Notes: a model not told the origin generated them from the letters alone. A DNA stretch of 64,000 nucleotides from Paraburkholderia sp. BL10I2N1 (GCF_004361815.1 NZ_SNWA01000001.1:4216001-4280000); one strand, 5' to 3'; counted from the stretch's first letter, positions 36,986 through 46,100 are shown. Numbers and translations: made by a program.

Positions 36986-37047
36986 TCCTATTGCCGGTGG
37001 TCGCACCTGAGCCGCACTTGAAAAGCCGCACGCCCAGCGACTCTGCG

Positions 37048-37075
37048 ATTGTAGCATTTTTCGGTACAAACGCAA
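37048..37075 (-). promoter_or_regulatory. Candidate promoter of the rimP-nusA-infB operon
   Basis: On the minus strand TTGCGT (37075-37070) and TACAAT (37053-37048) are 16 nt apart. The transcript would have a leader of about 200 nt containing the terminator at 36956-36985 and, upstream of it, a second TGGGCGT segment that could pair alternatively with GCCCA. Confidence 0.55.
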
Positions 37076-37241
37076 ACCGCGCAATGCTTGCGCAGCGCGC
37101 ACTTCAGCCTGATTTCACAGGAATCTTCCGTGCTGCTGCGTCCTCACGAAAGCGTGACAGAGAAGCCGGAGCAAGCCATCGCCCGAGCTGCGGCGGCACC
37201 GAGGTCAAGGCGCTGTCGCCGCATTGACCTCATACACCGGT

Positions 37242-39044
37242 TTAGCGGCTACGCGGACGGTTACGCGGGCTGCCGCTGCGCGGACCACCGCGATTGCCCG
37301 CCGCGTTGGGATTGCCGCCGGCACGAGCGCCACCGTTGCCGCCCGGCGTGCGGTTGCCGCCGCTGCCGCCCGCGCGGTTAGGATTGCCGCCGGCAGCGCG
37401 ATTGCCACCATTGCCCGAGGGTGCACGGTTGCCATCGACTTCGCGTCCGCCACGCGGACCCGCTCCGGGACCGCCGCTACGCCCCATGCCGGCACCGCGA
37501 CCACCGCCATAGCCGCCACCGAGGCCCGATGACGCCCCGCCGCCGAAGCCTCCAGCCGCACCACGGCGACCGTGGCCGCGCGGTTGCTGGTCCGCCAGAC
37601 GGCCGTGCGACATCAGCACGGGCTCACGACTGATAAAGCCCATCGACGTCTGCATCGGATCCGGCTGCCGGCGTTCCGGCGCCGCATTGCGGCCGCCCTT
37701 CTCTTCGCTCGGCGCCTTAAGACCAACCGACGCCATCAGCACGCGCACCTGGTTTTCTTCCAACTCTTCCCAGCGGCCGCGCTTCAAACCCTTCGGCAGC
37801 GAAATCGGACCGTGGCGCGTGCGAATCAGCCGGCTGACCATCAGGCCCGCGGCTTCGAACATGCGGCGCACCTCGCGGTTGCGTCCTTCGGCTAGCGCGA
37901 CGTGATACCAATGATTCGTGCCTTCGCCGCCGCCATCGCGAATGCGCAGGAAATTCGCCGGACCGTCTTCCAGTTCGACGCCGTGCAGCAGCTTTTGACG
38001 CATGCCCTCAGCCAGTTCGCCTACGACGCGCACCGCGTACTCGCGCTCAACACTATAGCGCGGATGCATGAAGCGGTTAGCCAGGTCGCCCGAAGTGGTC
38101 AGCATCAGCAGACCCTCGGTATTGAAGTCGAGGCGGCCCACAGCGAGCCATTTGGCGGTCTTCATCGGCGGCAGCTTGTCGAATACGGATGGACGACCTT
38201 CCGGATCCGCATGACTGACGATCTCGCCGGTGGGTTTGTGATACAGCAGCACGCGCGGCGGCTTGTTCTGGAGCTTGCGTTTGACCGGCTTGCCGTTGAT
38301 GCGAACCTGGTCGGTCGGCATAATTCGCTGGCCAATATGCGCCGGCTCGCCGTTGACGGACACCCGCCCTGCAACGATCAGCTCTTCCATCTCGCGGCGC
38401 GAGCCCATTCCGGCTTCAGCGAGCACCTTGTGCAGCTTCGGCGCGTCGTCGTCCGGCGACAGCACGCGCTTGGGCGCCTGCGGACGCCCACGACGCAGCA
38501 TCGGCGCACGCACGCCACCAGTCGCGCTGTTGTCGGCGTCGAAAGCCGGCGAAGTCACGTATGAAAACAGATCGTCCTGTGAAGCCTCGCTTGCGGCCAC
38601 CACCGGCGGCACGTCGCCTCGGCGGTTCTGGCGCTGACCGCCTTGCCGCTGACCACCCTCGCGCGGCGCGCCTTCGCGCACGGCGCCCGGCCGCTTGCCG
38701 CCGCCACTGTTCCTGCGCGGCCCCTGACCGCTGCCGCCACCCTTGCGCGGCATCCGCGCCTGCGCCACGACTTCGCCGTCCGGCGGCGCTTCCGCCACCA
38801 CCGGAGCAACGGGATCCTGCGTGGACGCGCCTTCGGCGCCCTTCGCCTTCGCCCCCGCGCGACGGCGCGCGATCAGGCTACGTGGGCCGCGACGCAGGCC
38901 GCGACGCGGACGGTCTTCGCCGTCGGCGCCCGCGCTCTCGCCACTGCGCTGACTCTCGCCGGCCGACGTCTGCGCCTCGCGCGTTTCGTCGGAGCGTGCG
39001 GCGCGCTCAGATTCGGACGAATCGGTGTCGTGGGTATGTGTCAA
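37242..39044 (-). CDS. rluB: 23S rRNA pseudouridine(2605) synthase with long disordered tails
   Basis: A 600-residue protein, about twice the size of E. coli RluB. The S4 domain ([23 protein letters not shown], about 205) and the catalytic domain ([22 protein letters not shown], Asp near 304) are intact; [16 protein letters not shown] follows. The first 200 residues are charged and Arg/Gly/Gln-rich. The last 130 are Gly, Asn and Arg repeats ([19 protein letters not shown]), RGG-like and likely disordered RNA-binding tails. The start is a TTG with GAGG 5 nt upstream. It follows scpB by 62 bp. Confidence 0.92.
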   Translation of the reverse strand: MTHTHDTDSSESERAARSDETREAQTSAGESQRSGESAGADGEDRPRRGLRRGPRSLIARRRAGAKAKGAEGASTQDPVAPVVAEAPPDGEVVAQARMPRKGGGSGQGPRRNSGGGKRPGAVREGAPREGGQRQGGQRQNRRGDVPPVVAASEASQDDLFSYVTSPAFDADNSATGGVRAPMLRRGRPQAPKRVLSPDDDAPKLHKVLAEAGMGSRREMEELIVAGRVSVNGEPAHIGQRIMPTDQVRINGKPVKRKLQNKPPRVLLYHKPTGEIVSHADPEGRPSVFDKLPPMKTAKWLAVGRLDFNTEGLLMLTTSGDLANRFMHPRYSVEREYAVRVVGELAEGMRQKLLHGVELEDGPANFLRIRDGGGEGTNHWYHVALAEGRNREVRRMFEAAGLMVSRLIRTRHGPISLPKGLKRGRWEELEENQVRVLMASVGLKAPSEEKGGRNAAPERRQPDPMQTSMGFISREPVLMSHGRLADQQPRGHGRRGAAGGFGGGASSGLGGGYGGGRGAGMGRSGGPGAGPRGGREVDGNRAPSGNGGNRAAGGNPNRAGGSGGNRTPGGNGGARAGGNPNAAGNRGGPRSGSPRNRPRSR

Positions 39045-39106
39045 AACAACCTCAAAATGTCAGGTCGCGCGCGCCCGTTGCGGGCGCGGCAAATAGTTCG
39101 GTTACG

Positions 39107-40204
39107 TCAGGCGCTGCGCGACTCGGTTTCGTCGTCAGTCAGGAGGCCTGCGTCCCGCACGGCTTCGCGGCGATCATCATGATCGTCGTCGTGTGCCGCA
39201 CGTGTCGGGTTCGGCTCAGCGGCGGGCTCTGCGTTGTCTGCAACGCGAAGATCGCCCGAGTCGTGCGCGGGTGCTGCTGGATCGGCCTGGGAGACCCGAT
39301 CCTGATTTACTTCCTGCCCGGTAATGCCCATGGCTTCCCCGGTGTGCGACTCAATATCTGCTTCAGCGGTCTGCGACGATACCCCTGCAGCCGCAGCGCC
39401 GTGTTCTTCGCGAGCGACGGCTTCCATTGCATGCGAAGGCCGGGCGGGTTTGTCTTCACCCGCCGCCCCGGGCGCCCGTTCGGCGTCAAACTCGACGCCC
39501 GTCGGACCTTCTGGCAGCGCCGCGGCTTCCGCGTCGACATGACCTGCAACAGCCTCCGGCAACTCGCTATTTTCGTGCATCGCGTCCGCAACGACGTCCG
39601 GGGCAACTTCGGCTACGGGTTCGCCGCCTGGCATTTCACCGTCAGCGAATTCGATCGCATGCTGGCCAAGGAGAGTCACATTCAGTTGCGCCGACGGGTC
39701 GTCGAGAGGCGGAAGTTCATCAAGCGCCTTCAGCCCGAGGTCATCGAGAAACGAACGCGTCGTCGCATACAGCGCCGGACGCCCCGGTACATCACGATGA
39801 CCGATGACCTCGATCCACCCACGATCCTCAAGTTGCTTCACCACCTGCGTGTTGACCGTCACGCCGCGAATCTCCTCAATGTCGCCGCGCGTGACGGGTT
39901 GCCGGTACGCAATGATCGCAAGCGTCTCGAGCACGGCGCGCGAATATTTCGGCGGCTTCTCGGGATGCAGACGATCGAGATACGAGCGCATCGCAGGCTT
40001 GCTCTGGAAGCGCCAGCCAGACGCCAGCCCCACCAGTTCAACCCCGCGACCTGACCAGTCCTGCTTCAGGTCTTCGAGCAACGTTCGAACCGTGTCTGCC
40101 GACACACCGTCGGCAAAGAGCTTGCGCAACTCGCCGAGCTTTAACGGCTCCTGCGCGCAGATCAAGGCAGTCTCGAGGACGATTTTCGCCTCTTGGGTAT
40201 TCAT
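39107..40204 (-). CDS. scpB: Segregation and condensation protein ScpB with acidic C-terminal extension
   Basis: A 365-residue protein. The ScpB core (1-185) has two winged helices: [26 protein letters not shown] and [28 protein letters not shown], then [17 protein letters not shown]. It binds ScpA and SMC in chromosome condensation. The last 180 residues are Ala/Glu/Asp-rich and low in complexity, making the protein nearly twice the usual length. scpA is not adjacent. It is followed by rluB on the same strand, a common pairing in proteobacteria. Confidence 0.92.
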   Translation of the reverse strand: MNTQEAKIVLETALICAQEPLKLGELRKLFADGVSADTVRTLLEDLKQDWSGRGVELVGLASGWRFQSKPAMRSYLDRLHPEKPPKYSRAVLETLAIIAYRQPVTRGDIEEIRGVTVNTQVVKQLEDRGWIEVIGHRDVPGRPALYATTRSFLDDLGLKALDELPPLDDPSAQLNVTLLGQHAIEFADGEMPGGEPVAEVAPDVVADAMHENSELPEAVAGHVDAEAAALPEGPTGVEFDAERAPGAAGEDKPARPSHAMEAVAREEHGAAAAGVSSQTAEADIESHTGEAMGITGQEVNQDRVSQADPAAPAHDSGDLRVADNAEPAAEPNPTRAAHDDDHDDRREAVRDAGLLTDDETESRSA

Positions 40205-40437
40205 GCAGCCAGGTCGACCTTATGAGTTAGGGTCAAAGGACCGGATCAGACAGACGATATGGAACTGAAGACGCGCTCGCCCGATTCTGATCGGTCATAT
40301 TGATGGGAGCACGCACCGGGGGGAGGCGAAACAGGCTAATCGAGCCAAGCCCAGCCGGACGGATCAGCGAAAATCCTGTAAGGAATCGCTTGACTGAGCG
40401 CCATCTTACGCAAAAATATCCGGTGCGTAAAGACGAA

Positions 40438-40475
40438 ATACGGGACGTACTCCGGCGCTCAGGTGCGTCCCGTCT
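40438..40475 (-). terminator. Hairpin after the aminotransferase gene
   Basis: ACGGGACG pairs with CGTCCCGT around an 18-nt loop, about 15 bp past the aminotransferase stop. On the minus strand the tail is ATTTCG, a weak T-run. Confidence 0.45.
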
Positions 40476-40489
40476 TCACCCAGGGCCGC

Positions 40490-41707
40490 TCAGCGTGCAC
40501 CGTGTTCGCGCAAAAAGCGCTGCAGGCGCTCCACACCGGCATCGAGTCGCGCCGTATCGCACGCGTAGCACCAGCGCACGAAGCCCTCGCCTTCCGGGCC
40601 GAATGCACTGCCCGGCGCGAGCCCCAGCCCGACCTCGCGCACCAGCGATTTGCACAGTTCGAGGCTTTGCCCCGCACCCGGCAACGAGAAAAACAGATAC
40701 ATCGCGCCCGGAGGCGCCTTGACATCGACGCCCGGCAAGGCGGACAGCGCCCGCACAAGATGGTCGCGGGAGGCGCGCAGCCCGGCGACCAGATCCTGTG
40801 TAAAACGCTCGCCGTGCTGTACGGCCGCGATACCGGCCTGCTGCACGAACGACGGCGCGCACGACGTGTTGTACTCGACGAGTTTCGCGAGATCGTCCAT
40901 CAGCGCGGTGGGAGCGACGATCCAGCCTAGCCGCCAGCCCGTCATCAGCCAAGCCTTCGAGAATGAATTGACACAAATCACGCGTTCGTCGCGCGCAGCC
41001 AGATCGAGAAACGACGGCGCGCTGCCGGCGCGCTCGTCCGGGCCAGCCGGATCGCCGTAGTAGAGACGCTCGTAGACTTCGTCGGCGACGATCCAGATGC
41101 CGTGGCGACGACAATGTTCGAGCACCGCGCGCTGCTCTTCGCGGGTCATCACCCAGCCGGTCGGATTATTAGGTGAGTTGAGCATCAACAGGCGGGTATC
41201 CGGCGTGAGCGCAGCAAGCAGCGCTTCCAGATCGAGCGTCCAGCCCGCCGCACCATAACTGAGCGCGACGGTATGCACATGGGCGCCAAGGATTTTCGGA
41301 ATTTCGACCAGATTCGGCCACAGGGGCGTCACCGCGACCACCCGGTCACCCGCCCCAACGACGAGCTGGGCCGCCAGCATCAACGCGTTCACGCCGGCGC
41401 TCGTGACCGCGACGTGCTCGACGTCGGTGGCTCCGTGCCGCGCGCTCACGTAGTCGGCGAGCGCTGCGCGCAGCGGCGCGATGCCCAGATTGTGCGTATA
41501 GAAGGTCGCGCCGGCGCCAAGCGCGTCGCTTGCCGCGTCGCGGATGAACTGCGGCGTGACCCGGTCGGACTCGCCAAACCAGAACGGCAGCACATTGTCG
41601 ACACCGAAGCCCGCGTTTGCTACCTCGCGAATCTGGGAAGACCGCAACGCGCGCACCGCGTCGCGGGCATGGGGAGAAGAAAGCTGGGGCAGATCCGCTG
41701 TGCTCAT
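40490..41707 (-). CDS. Class I/II pyridoxal-phosphate aminotransferase
   Basis: A 405-residue fold-type I aminotransferase. Visible motifs are the small-domain start (VLPFWFGESDRVTP), YTHNLGIAPLRAALADY, the Asn and Asp region MLNSPNNPTGWVM (about 165-177) and IVADEVYERLYYG, and the PLP-lysine motif VNSFSKAWLMTGWRLGW (Lys near 238). The C-terminal substrate Arg is probably that in FVRWCYA. It resembles aspartate/aromatic-type enzymes, but the substrate is not clear. I use the ATG at 41707; a GTG four codons upstream is possible. It lies 105 bp downstream of a LysR gene on the same strand. Confidence 0.85.
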   Translation of the reverse strand: MSTADLPQLSSPHARDAVRALRSSQIREVANAGFGVDNVLPFWFGESDRVTPQFIRDAASDALGAGATFYTHNLGIAPLRAALADYVSARHGATDVEHVAVTSAGVNALMLAAQLVVGAGDRVVAVTPLWPNLVEIPKILGAHVHTVALSYGAAGWTLDLEALLAALTPDTRLLMLNSPNNPTGWVMTREEQRAVLEHCRRHGIWIVADEVYERLYYGDPAGPDERAGSAPSFLDLAARDERVICVNSFSKAWLMTGWRLGWIVAPTALMDDLAKLVEYNTSCAPSFVQQAGIAAVQHGERFTQDLVAGLRASRDHLVRALSALPGVDVKAPPGAMYLFFSLPGAGQSLELCKSLVREVGLGLAPGSAFGPEGEGFVRWCYACDTARLDAGVERLQRFLREHGAR

Positions 41708-41812
41708 CGAGGCATTCACGTCGGTGGGGTTGATTGATCGAAAAGCGTCAGTTTAACGGTTCGCCGAACGCCCGCGACGGCAAGCCGGCATCCGTCCCAG
41801 GCCGCGCCGTTC

Positions 41813-42715
41813 TCAGCGCAAGTCTTCGGCCCGTGCAGGCAACTGCCGGATCACCCCCCAAACTGCCTCTGCCGCAGGAGATAGCGACCGGTCGCGGCGC
41901 CGCACCAGTTCAACCGTTCGTTCCGCGCGAGGCACGAGCGGCCGCGCGACCAGGGACGAATCCGCCGGCACCGGCAACGCGAGCCACGGTAACACGCTGA
42001 CGCCGATACCCGCCTCCACCAGCCCGAACACGGTCGCCGGGTGCCCGAGCTCCTGCACCACGGTGGCCTTGACGTCATGCTGAGCCATAACGACATCGAT
42101 GATCGGCCGGCTGCCAGATGCATAGTCGAGCATCACAAGTCGCTGCCCCTCGAGATCCGTCCAGGCAACCTGCTGCTGCGCAGCCAGCGGATGGTCGCTG
42201 CGAGCCACGAGGCAGAACGAATCGGTCATCAACGATTCGCTCGCGAGATCATCCGCGGAAAACGGCCCGATGATCACGCCGAAATCGACCTCACCCGACT
42301 TCACCTTGCGCACGACGTCGCTCTGGACGTCGTCGCGCAAGCCCAGCGTGATGAAAGGAAACTGCGTACCGCACCCTGCTATCACCTGCGGCATCAGCCG
42401 GCAGGCGACCGTCGGGCTTGCCGCCACCACGACGCGTCCGCGCCGCTGCTCGCCCATTTCGCGGATTTCGCGCAAGGCGTCGTCAAGATCGGTCAGGAGC
42501 CTCGACACACTTGCAATCAGGTTGCTGCCGACATCGGTCAGTTGCACGTCGCGTGTCGTGCGGTCGATCAGCTTCAGCCCGATTTCCGATTCAAGCTCGC
42601 GCACGCAGCGGCTCACGGCGGATTGGGTGAGCCCGATCTCATCCCCCGCGCGGCTGAAACTCTGTAGTCGCGCGACCTCGATAAAGACCCGCAATTGTCG
42701 CAGCGTCACATTCAT
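41813..42715 (-). CDS. LysR-family transcriptional regulator
   Basis: A 300-residue LysR protein. The N-terminal winged helix contains LRQLRVFIEVARLQSFSRAGDEIGLTQSAVSRCVRELE (about 4-42) and the wing follows (LKLIDRTTRDVQLTDVG). The effector-binding domain spans about 92-295, with RGRVVVAASPTVACRLMP and VVQELGHPATVFGLVEAGIGVSVLP. It lies upstream of the aminotransferase on the same strand, so it may regulate that gene or the region upstream. The effector is unknown. Confidence 0.9.
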   Translation of the reverse strand: MNVTLRQLRVFIEVARLQSFSRAGDEIGLTQSAVSRCVRELESEIGLKLIDRTTRDVQLTDVGSNLIASVSRLLTDLDDALREIREMGEQRRGRVVVAASPTVACRLMPQVIAGCGTQFPFITLGLRDDVQSDVVRKVKSGEVDFGVIIGPFSADDLASESLMTDSFCLVARSDHPLAAQQQVAWTDLEGQRLVMLDYASGSRPIIDVVMAQHDVKATVVQELGHPATVFGLVEAGIGVSVLPWLALPVPADSSLVARPLVPRAERTVELVRRRDRSLSPAAEAVWGVIRQLPARAEDLR

Positions 42716-43122
42716 CCATCGATCTCATAGATATCAGGCATTGATGCGCATTCTATTGTTTCTTTCGGCGGAAGCCCATCGACGACTATTCGCTGCAATG
42801 CAGCAATAAAGCGCAAACGCACGCTGGGCGGGCCTGATTGCACAAGATTGGTGATTGTCCCGATTTGCGAAATGGGTTTTTTGGATTCTCATACGCCCCT
42901 GGCTAGCGCCCGCGCTGGCCTGTTGCCACGGGGTTTCAAGGGGGTTGCAGGGAGGAATGGCACGCTTCCTGCATAAGGGTATGCACTGGGTCGGCGCGGG
43001 TTGCCGATAGTTCATTCCAATCGCCGTGGCTTGCCCGACCCCGCCTGGCACTCGAGATCGGGTGCATGAAGAGTGCGCGGCGCGGGGCAGCGCACCGGAG
43101 TTAGCTTCGCTGAGGTGAAAAC
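42716..43122. other. 407-bp intergenic region
   Basis: No gene is supported; minus-strand frames here lack domains. It holds the LysR promoter region on the left and a sigma54-like promoter at 42958-42973 aimed at the gene at 43123. Confidence 0.4.
42958..42973 (+). promoter_or_regulatory. Sigma54-like -24/-12 promoter candidate
   Basis: TGGCACGCTTCCTGCA matches the -24 TGGCACG exactly and the -12 TTGCA at four of five bases, with the GG and GC dinucleotides at the required 12-bp spacing. It lies about 150 bp upstream of the lone DUF4096-type gene. Confidence 0.45.
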
Positions 43123-43524
43123 ATGATGCTGTTCGACGATTTGAAAGACAACGAGTGGGCGCTGGTCGAGGCGTTGTTCTGTGCGGAGCCAGCACGCAGC
43201 GAACGACGCGGTCGGCCTCGCGTGGAAGCGCGCGCGGTTGTCAATGCCGTCCTGTGGGTGCTGTCCACAGGCGAAGGCTGGTCCAAGCTGCCGGGCCGCT
43301 ATCCGTCGCCGCCGACGTGCCGCCGCCGCTTCGACGAGTGGCAGGCCGATGGTACGCTCGCCGAAATAGTCAAGCGCCTCGGCACGAGCGGCCGGGAAAT
43401 TTCGCTGCGCGGCCGGATCGGTGCTACAGCAGCGAAGCCGCCTGCACCGCCGAGCCGCGATCGTCTGCGCGGCGCATTCTGGACCAATCCGGAATCCTGG
43501 CGTGCGCCGGTGAAAATGGCCTGA
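43123..43524 (+). CDS. Lone DUF4096-type protein (IS5-like N-terminal helical domain)
   Basis: A 133-residue protein: LFDDLKDNEWALVEALFC, RRGRPRVEARAVVNAVLWVL, STGEGWSKLPGRYPSPPTCRRRFDEW and GTLAEIVKRL. This is the N-terminal DNA-binding-like helical domain of IS5-type transposases. No DDE catalytic domain follows; the tail ends DRLRGAFWTNPESWRAPVK. I recall similar stand-alone proteins, also ending in FW..PESWRAP, across Burkholderia, so it is probably a domesticated chromosomal gene, not an IS fragment. GAGGTG precedes the ATG. No inverted repeats were seen around it. Confidence 0.8.
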   Translation: MMLFDDLKDNEWALVEALFCAEPARSERRGRPRVEARAVVNAVLWVLSTGEGWSKLPGRYPSPPTCRRRFDEWQADGTLAEIVKRLGTSGREISLRGRIGATAAKPPAPPSRDRLRGAFWTNPESWRAPVKMA

Positions 43525-43825
43525 GGCCGACCCCACGCCATCGGGCGCTTTCGGGCGCCCGTTGCGTATTCATCGCGTGACCTGCTTTCGGGCGCGAACG
43601 ACAGGTTTGCGCCACTAACGCTGTTTTCGCCTAGGCGGGGCAACTCGCCGACACTCAGACCGCAGCAGACTGCCAGACTTCCACCTCCGTTGTAGGTGCG
43701 ACCGACTACGTATTCAGCACCTGACGAAACATCTCATTACCATTATTTACAGCAGGCTTTCGCTCCCAGGCATACCGTACGAGTATGCGAACAAGCCCTA
43801 TCAGGCGGCTTGACGGGAGCCCATC
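43525..43825. other. Intergenic region, 301 bp
   Basis: No gene is supported. I see no strong terminator for the DUF4096-type gene and no clear sigma70 promoter for the small secreted protein that follows. Confidence 0.35.
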
Positions 43826-44080
43826 ATGAAACCAGTGTCCATGCTTCTGTGCGGCATTGTGGTTTCATCGCTTGCTGCACCGGCGCTGGCCCAGCAACGC
43901 CCGCAGGGCTGGAACTGGCGTCCGGAACATCCAGCCAGCATTGAAGCCTGGCAGCAGGATGATGCCCGCGGTCACGCATTCACACCGCCTGCGCCGCGCG
44001 GTGACCTGCGCGGCGACATTGCCAGCAATGTTCGCGAACGGTCCGAACCGCCTCGCGACGGGGGGCAGCGGCGTCGGTGA
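43826..44080 (+). CDS. Small secreted hypothetical protein, 84 aa
   Basis: An 84-residue protein with a clear signal peptide (MKPVSMLLCGIVVSSLAAPALAQ, cleavage after ALA or LAQ). The mature part is about 62 residues, rich in Arg, Pro, Asp and Gln (PQGWNWRPEHPASIEAW and RGDLRGDIASNVRER), with no Cys. CGGGAG precedes the ATG. The function is unknown. A strong terminator lies about 180 bp downstream. Confidence 0.72.
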   Translation: MKPVSMLLCGIVVSSLAAPALAQQRPQGWNWRPEHPASIEAWQQDDARGHAFTPPAPRGDLRGDIASNVRERSEPPRDGGQRRR

Positions 44081-44258
44081 ATCTACGGCTGGGGTTATCG
44101 AAGCAGAGCGACTGGACGGAGGATCGAGGCGGATTCAGTTCGGGCGTGCGCGGAAAATCCCCCGTCAAACAAACGAGGCAAACAATGACGGGAACCACTT
44201 TGAAACCGTTGAGGTCTCACTCAAGCCATAAGCACAGCGTGGCAAAGTAGTTCCGGTA

Positions 44259-44290
44259 TGCCCGTATCTTGCGATACGGGCTTTTTTTTT
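44259..44290 (+). terminator. Strong intrinsic terminator
   Basis: GCCCGTATC pairs with GATACGGGC around a 4-nt loop, followed by nine T. It ends the transcript of the 84-aa secreted protein and lies 60 bp before the 3' end of the convergent gene at 44349. Confidence 0.9.
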
Positions 44291-44348
44291 CGCGCACCGG
44301 TCTCGAGGCCGGTGTATTCGCCGGCTTCACAGATAGTCCGTGGCGGTG

Positions 44349-44669
44349 TCAGGGGCGCGCTTCGAGCGCGGTCGTACTCGCTTCGCGGACCAGAGCGACG
44401 TAGTCGTTCATCCGGTGGGCCTGCCAGTTCAGCGAACGTTCGTCACGTTCGAGCCGCGCAAACTCTGCCCGGCCCCGCTCGGTCAACACCGCAATGTCCA
44501 CCGGAGCGTGAAAACCCGGCGCGGGTGCCACCGTGCGCTGGCGGACCGTCTCCATGAGGCCCAGCGCGCGAAGATATTCGAAAACTCCGGGACGTCGCGC
44601 CCAGGGCACCTGGCGATATTGCGCCCGCCGCAGCGCTTCAAGTACAGCTTCATTGGAATACGTGGTCAT
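44349..44669 (-). CDS. Hypothetical protein, 106 aa
   Basis: A 106-residue cytosolic protein: EAVLEALRRAQYRQVPWARRPGVFEYLRALGLMETV, then FHAPVDIAVLTERGRAEFARLE and a C-terminal helix. The order of helices followed by LTERGRAEF resembles the end of a winged-helix domain, as in MarR or PadR proteins, but the match is weak. No signal or membrane segment. The ATG at 44669 starts the frame cleanly. Confidence 0.6.
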   Translation of the reverse strand: MTTYSNEAVLEALRRAQYRQVPWARRPGVFEYLRALGLMETVRQRTVAPAPGFHAPVDIAVLTERGRAEFARLERDERSLNWQAHRMNDYVALVREASTTALEARP

Positions 44670-44915
44670 CTCACATCTTTCTTAAAGTGCAGCCATGACA
44701 CAACTTGCACGACACCTCATCATCGCGCCACCGACAAGAGGCGAAGCACCGGATCTGCCCGATGTTCCGTTTGTCACCGGGCGCTGCCTGTAGAATTCAG
44801 AACCCCCGTCAGAACGCGCTTTTTGCGTTCCCTCCACGTGCCGACGATGCAGCCGGTCCCGGTGCGATGGCTGGCGCGAGGATTGTCCTGAAAGTCATAC
44901 GTTACCCCATTTAAA

Positions 44916-45635
44916 TTGATTCTATTCACTTTATTGGCGCTTTTTTTTGCCGCTTTCGCGCTAATGCGGCGGTTGCGTCCGATGATTGCCATCGCTGGCC
45001 TGACGCTCTTCTGGTTGCTGTCGGCGGGATGGTTGACAGCACCGCTGCTCGCCTGGGCTCAGGCCGGCGTGCAGCCGGTTGCGCATGCAACTTTCTCAGG
45101 GCGCCCCGCAATCATCCTGCTCGGCAGCGGCACCGAATACGACGATAACGAACACCTCATTCCGAAACACGATGGCTTCGCCCGAATCGAAAAAACCGCC
45201 GACCTGTACACGATCTGCACGCGTATCGCATCCCACTGCACGGTGATCGTGAGCGGCGGCAACCCGCAACGGCACGAAGCCGCCGAAGCAGACGTCTATC
45301 TGCCCTGGCTGCTGCGCAAGGGCGTCGCGCGACCTGACATCATTCTTGAGAACGCAAGCCGTACCACGTACGAAAATGCAAAGTACGTCACCCCTATTCT
45401 GGCCCGCGAACATTACGATTCGTTGATACTGGTCACCTCAGCTCATCAGATGCGACGGGCATTGCTGGATTTCAGGCGCTTTGACATCACGCCGCAGCCT
45501 GTCGTGTCGAACACCCGTCGCGCCCAGACGGGCGTGTTGCCGCGCTACGCCAATCTCGTCAATGCAGAAATCGCCATGCATGAATTGATCGGTATTGCAC
45601 AATTTCACGTCTATCGGGCAATCGGCTGGTTTTGA
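44916..45635 (+). CDS. YdcF-like (DUF218) membrane-anchored protein
   Basis: A 239-residue protein. The N-terminus has two hydrophobic segments (LFTLLALFFAAFALM and MIAIAGLTLFWLLSAGWLTAPLL). The DUF218 domain follows: PAIILLGSGTEYDD, VIVSGGNPQRHEAAEADVYLPWLL, ILENASRTTYENAKYV and LILVTSAHQMRRALLDFRR. This family is linked to envelope or vancomycin-type (SanA/YdcF) functions. The only start in frame after an upstream stop is the TTG at 44916, without a clear ribosome binding site, so the start is uncertain. Confidence 0.82.
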   Translation: MILFTLLALFFAAFALMRRLRPMIAIAGLTLFWLLSAGWLTAPLLAWAQAGVQPVAHATFSGRPAIILLGSGTEYDDNEHLIPKHDGFARIEKTADLYTICTRIASHCTVIVSGGNPQRHEAAEADVYLPWLLRKGVARPDIILENASRTTYENAKYVTPILAREHYDSLILVTSAHQMRRALLDFRRFDITPQPVVSNTRRAQTGVLPRYANLVNAEIAMHELIGIAQFHVYRAIGWF

Positions 45636-45730
45636 GCGAAGTGGGACCCAAGGAGTACCCGCCCCTTCCTGAATCCACGCGCGTCGGCTCGCCGCCTTGC
45701 ACAACAAGGCCGATGACCTCAGCCGGTAAA

Positions 45731-45766
45731 TGTAACCAGATGTAACGATCCGTGAATTCTGTTACA
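45731..45766 (+). promoter_or_regulatory. TGTAAC repeats upstream of a small secreted protein gene
   Basis: TGTAAC occurs at 45731-45736 and 45741-45746 (10-bp period), with the inverse GTTACA at 45761-45766. This spacing suits tandem binding of an OmpR-type response regulator. A -10-like TAGAAT lies at 45796-45801. The gene starts at 45864. Confidence 0.4.
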
Positions 45767-45863
45767 ACCTGCCTACTGGAGCGGATATTGCTGGCTAGAA
45801 TGCAGTGTCTTTCCGATTGGACAGGCATTACTCGGGTCCATAAACCACTCTACGGAGGTAGCG

Positions 45864-46100
45864 ATGAAAAAAGTGTCCCTGGCAGTCCTGGTAGCCCTTT
45901 CCGCGATGACGGGCGCGGCTTATGCGCAAACGGACAAAGGCATCACGATGAGCACCGATCCGGCCAAGGCAGCTGAATTCGAGCAACACGCACAGGACGT
46001 GCAGTCGAAACAGCAAGCCATGGAAAGCGCGCCAGCCATGCCGCAACACAAGACGATGCACCACAAGAAGCCCGCCAAGCCGATGGCCGCCAGCGAATAA
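45864..46100 (+). CDS. Small secreted protein with His/Met/Lys-rich end, 78 aa
   Basis: A 78-residue protein: signal peptide MKKVSLAVLVALSAMTGAAYAQ, then a hydrophilic part (KGITMSTDPAKAAEFEQHAQD) and an end rich in His, Met, Lys and Pro (MPQHKTMHHKKPAKPMA). The His/Met content suggests metal contact but this is only composition. GGAGG lies 8 nt before the ATG. It has its own terminator, so it is monocistronic. Confidence 0.78.
   Translation: MKKVSLAVLVALSAMTGAAYAQTDKGITMSTDPAKAAEFEQHAQDVQSKQQAMESAPAMPQHKTMHHKKPAKPMAASE

Noticed and set aside
43012..43536. Minus-strand frame of 174 codons opposite the lone DUF4096-type gene
   Set aside because: It is a shadow frame; the plus-strand frame has a recognised domain and a good ribosome site.
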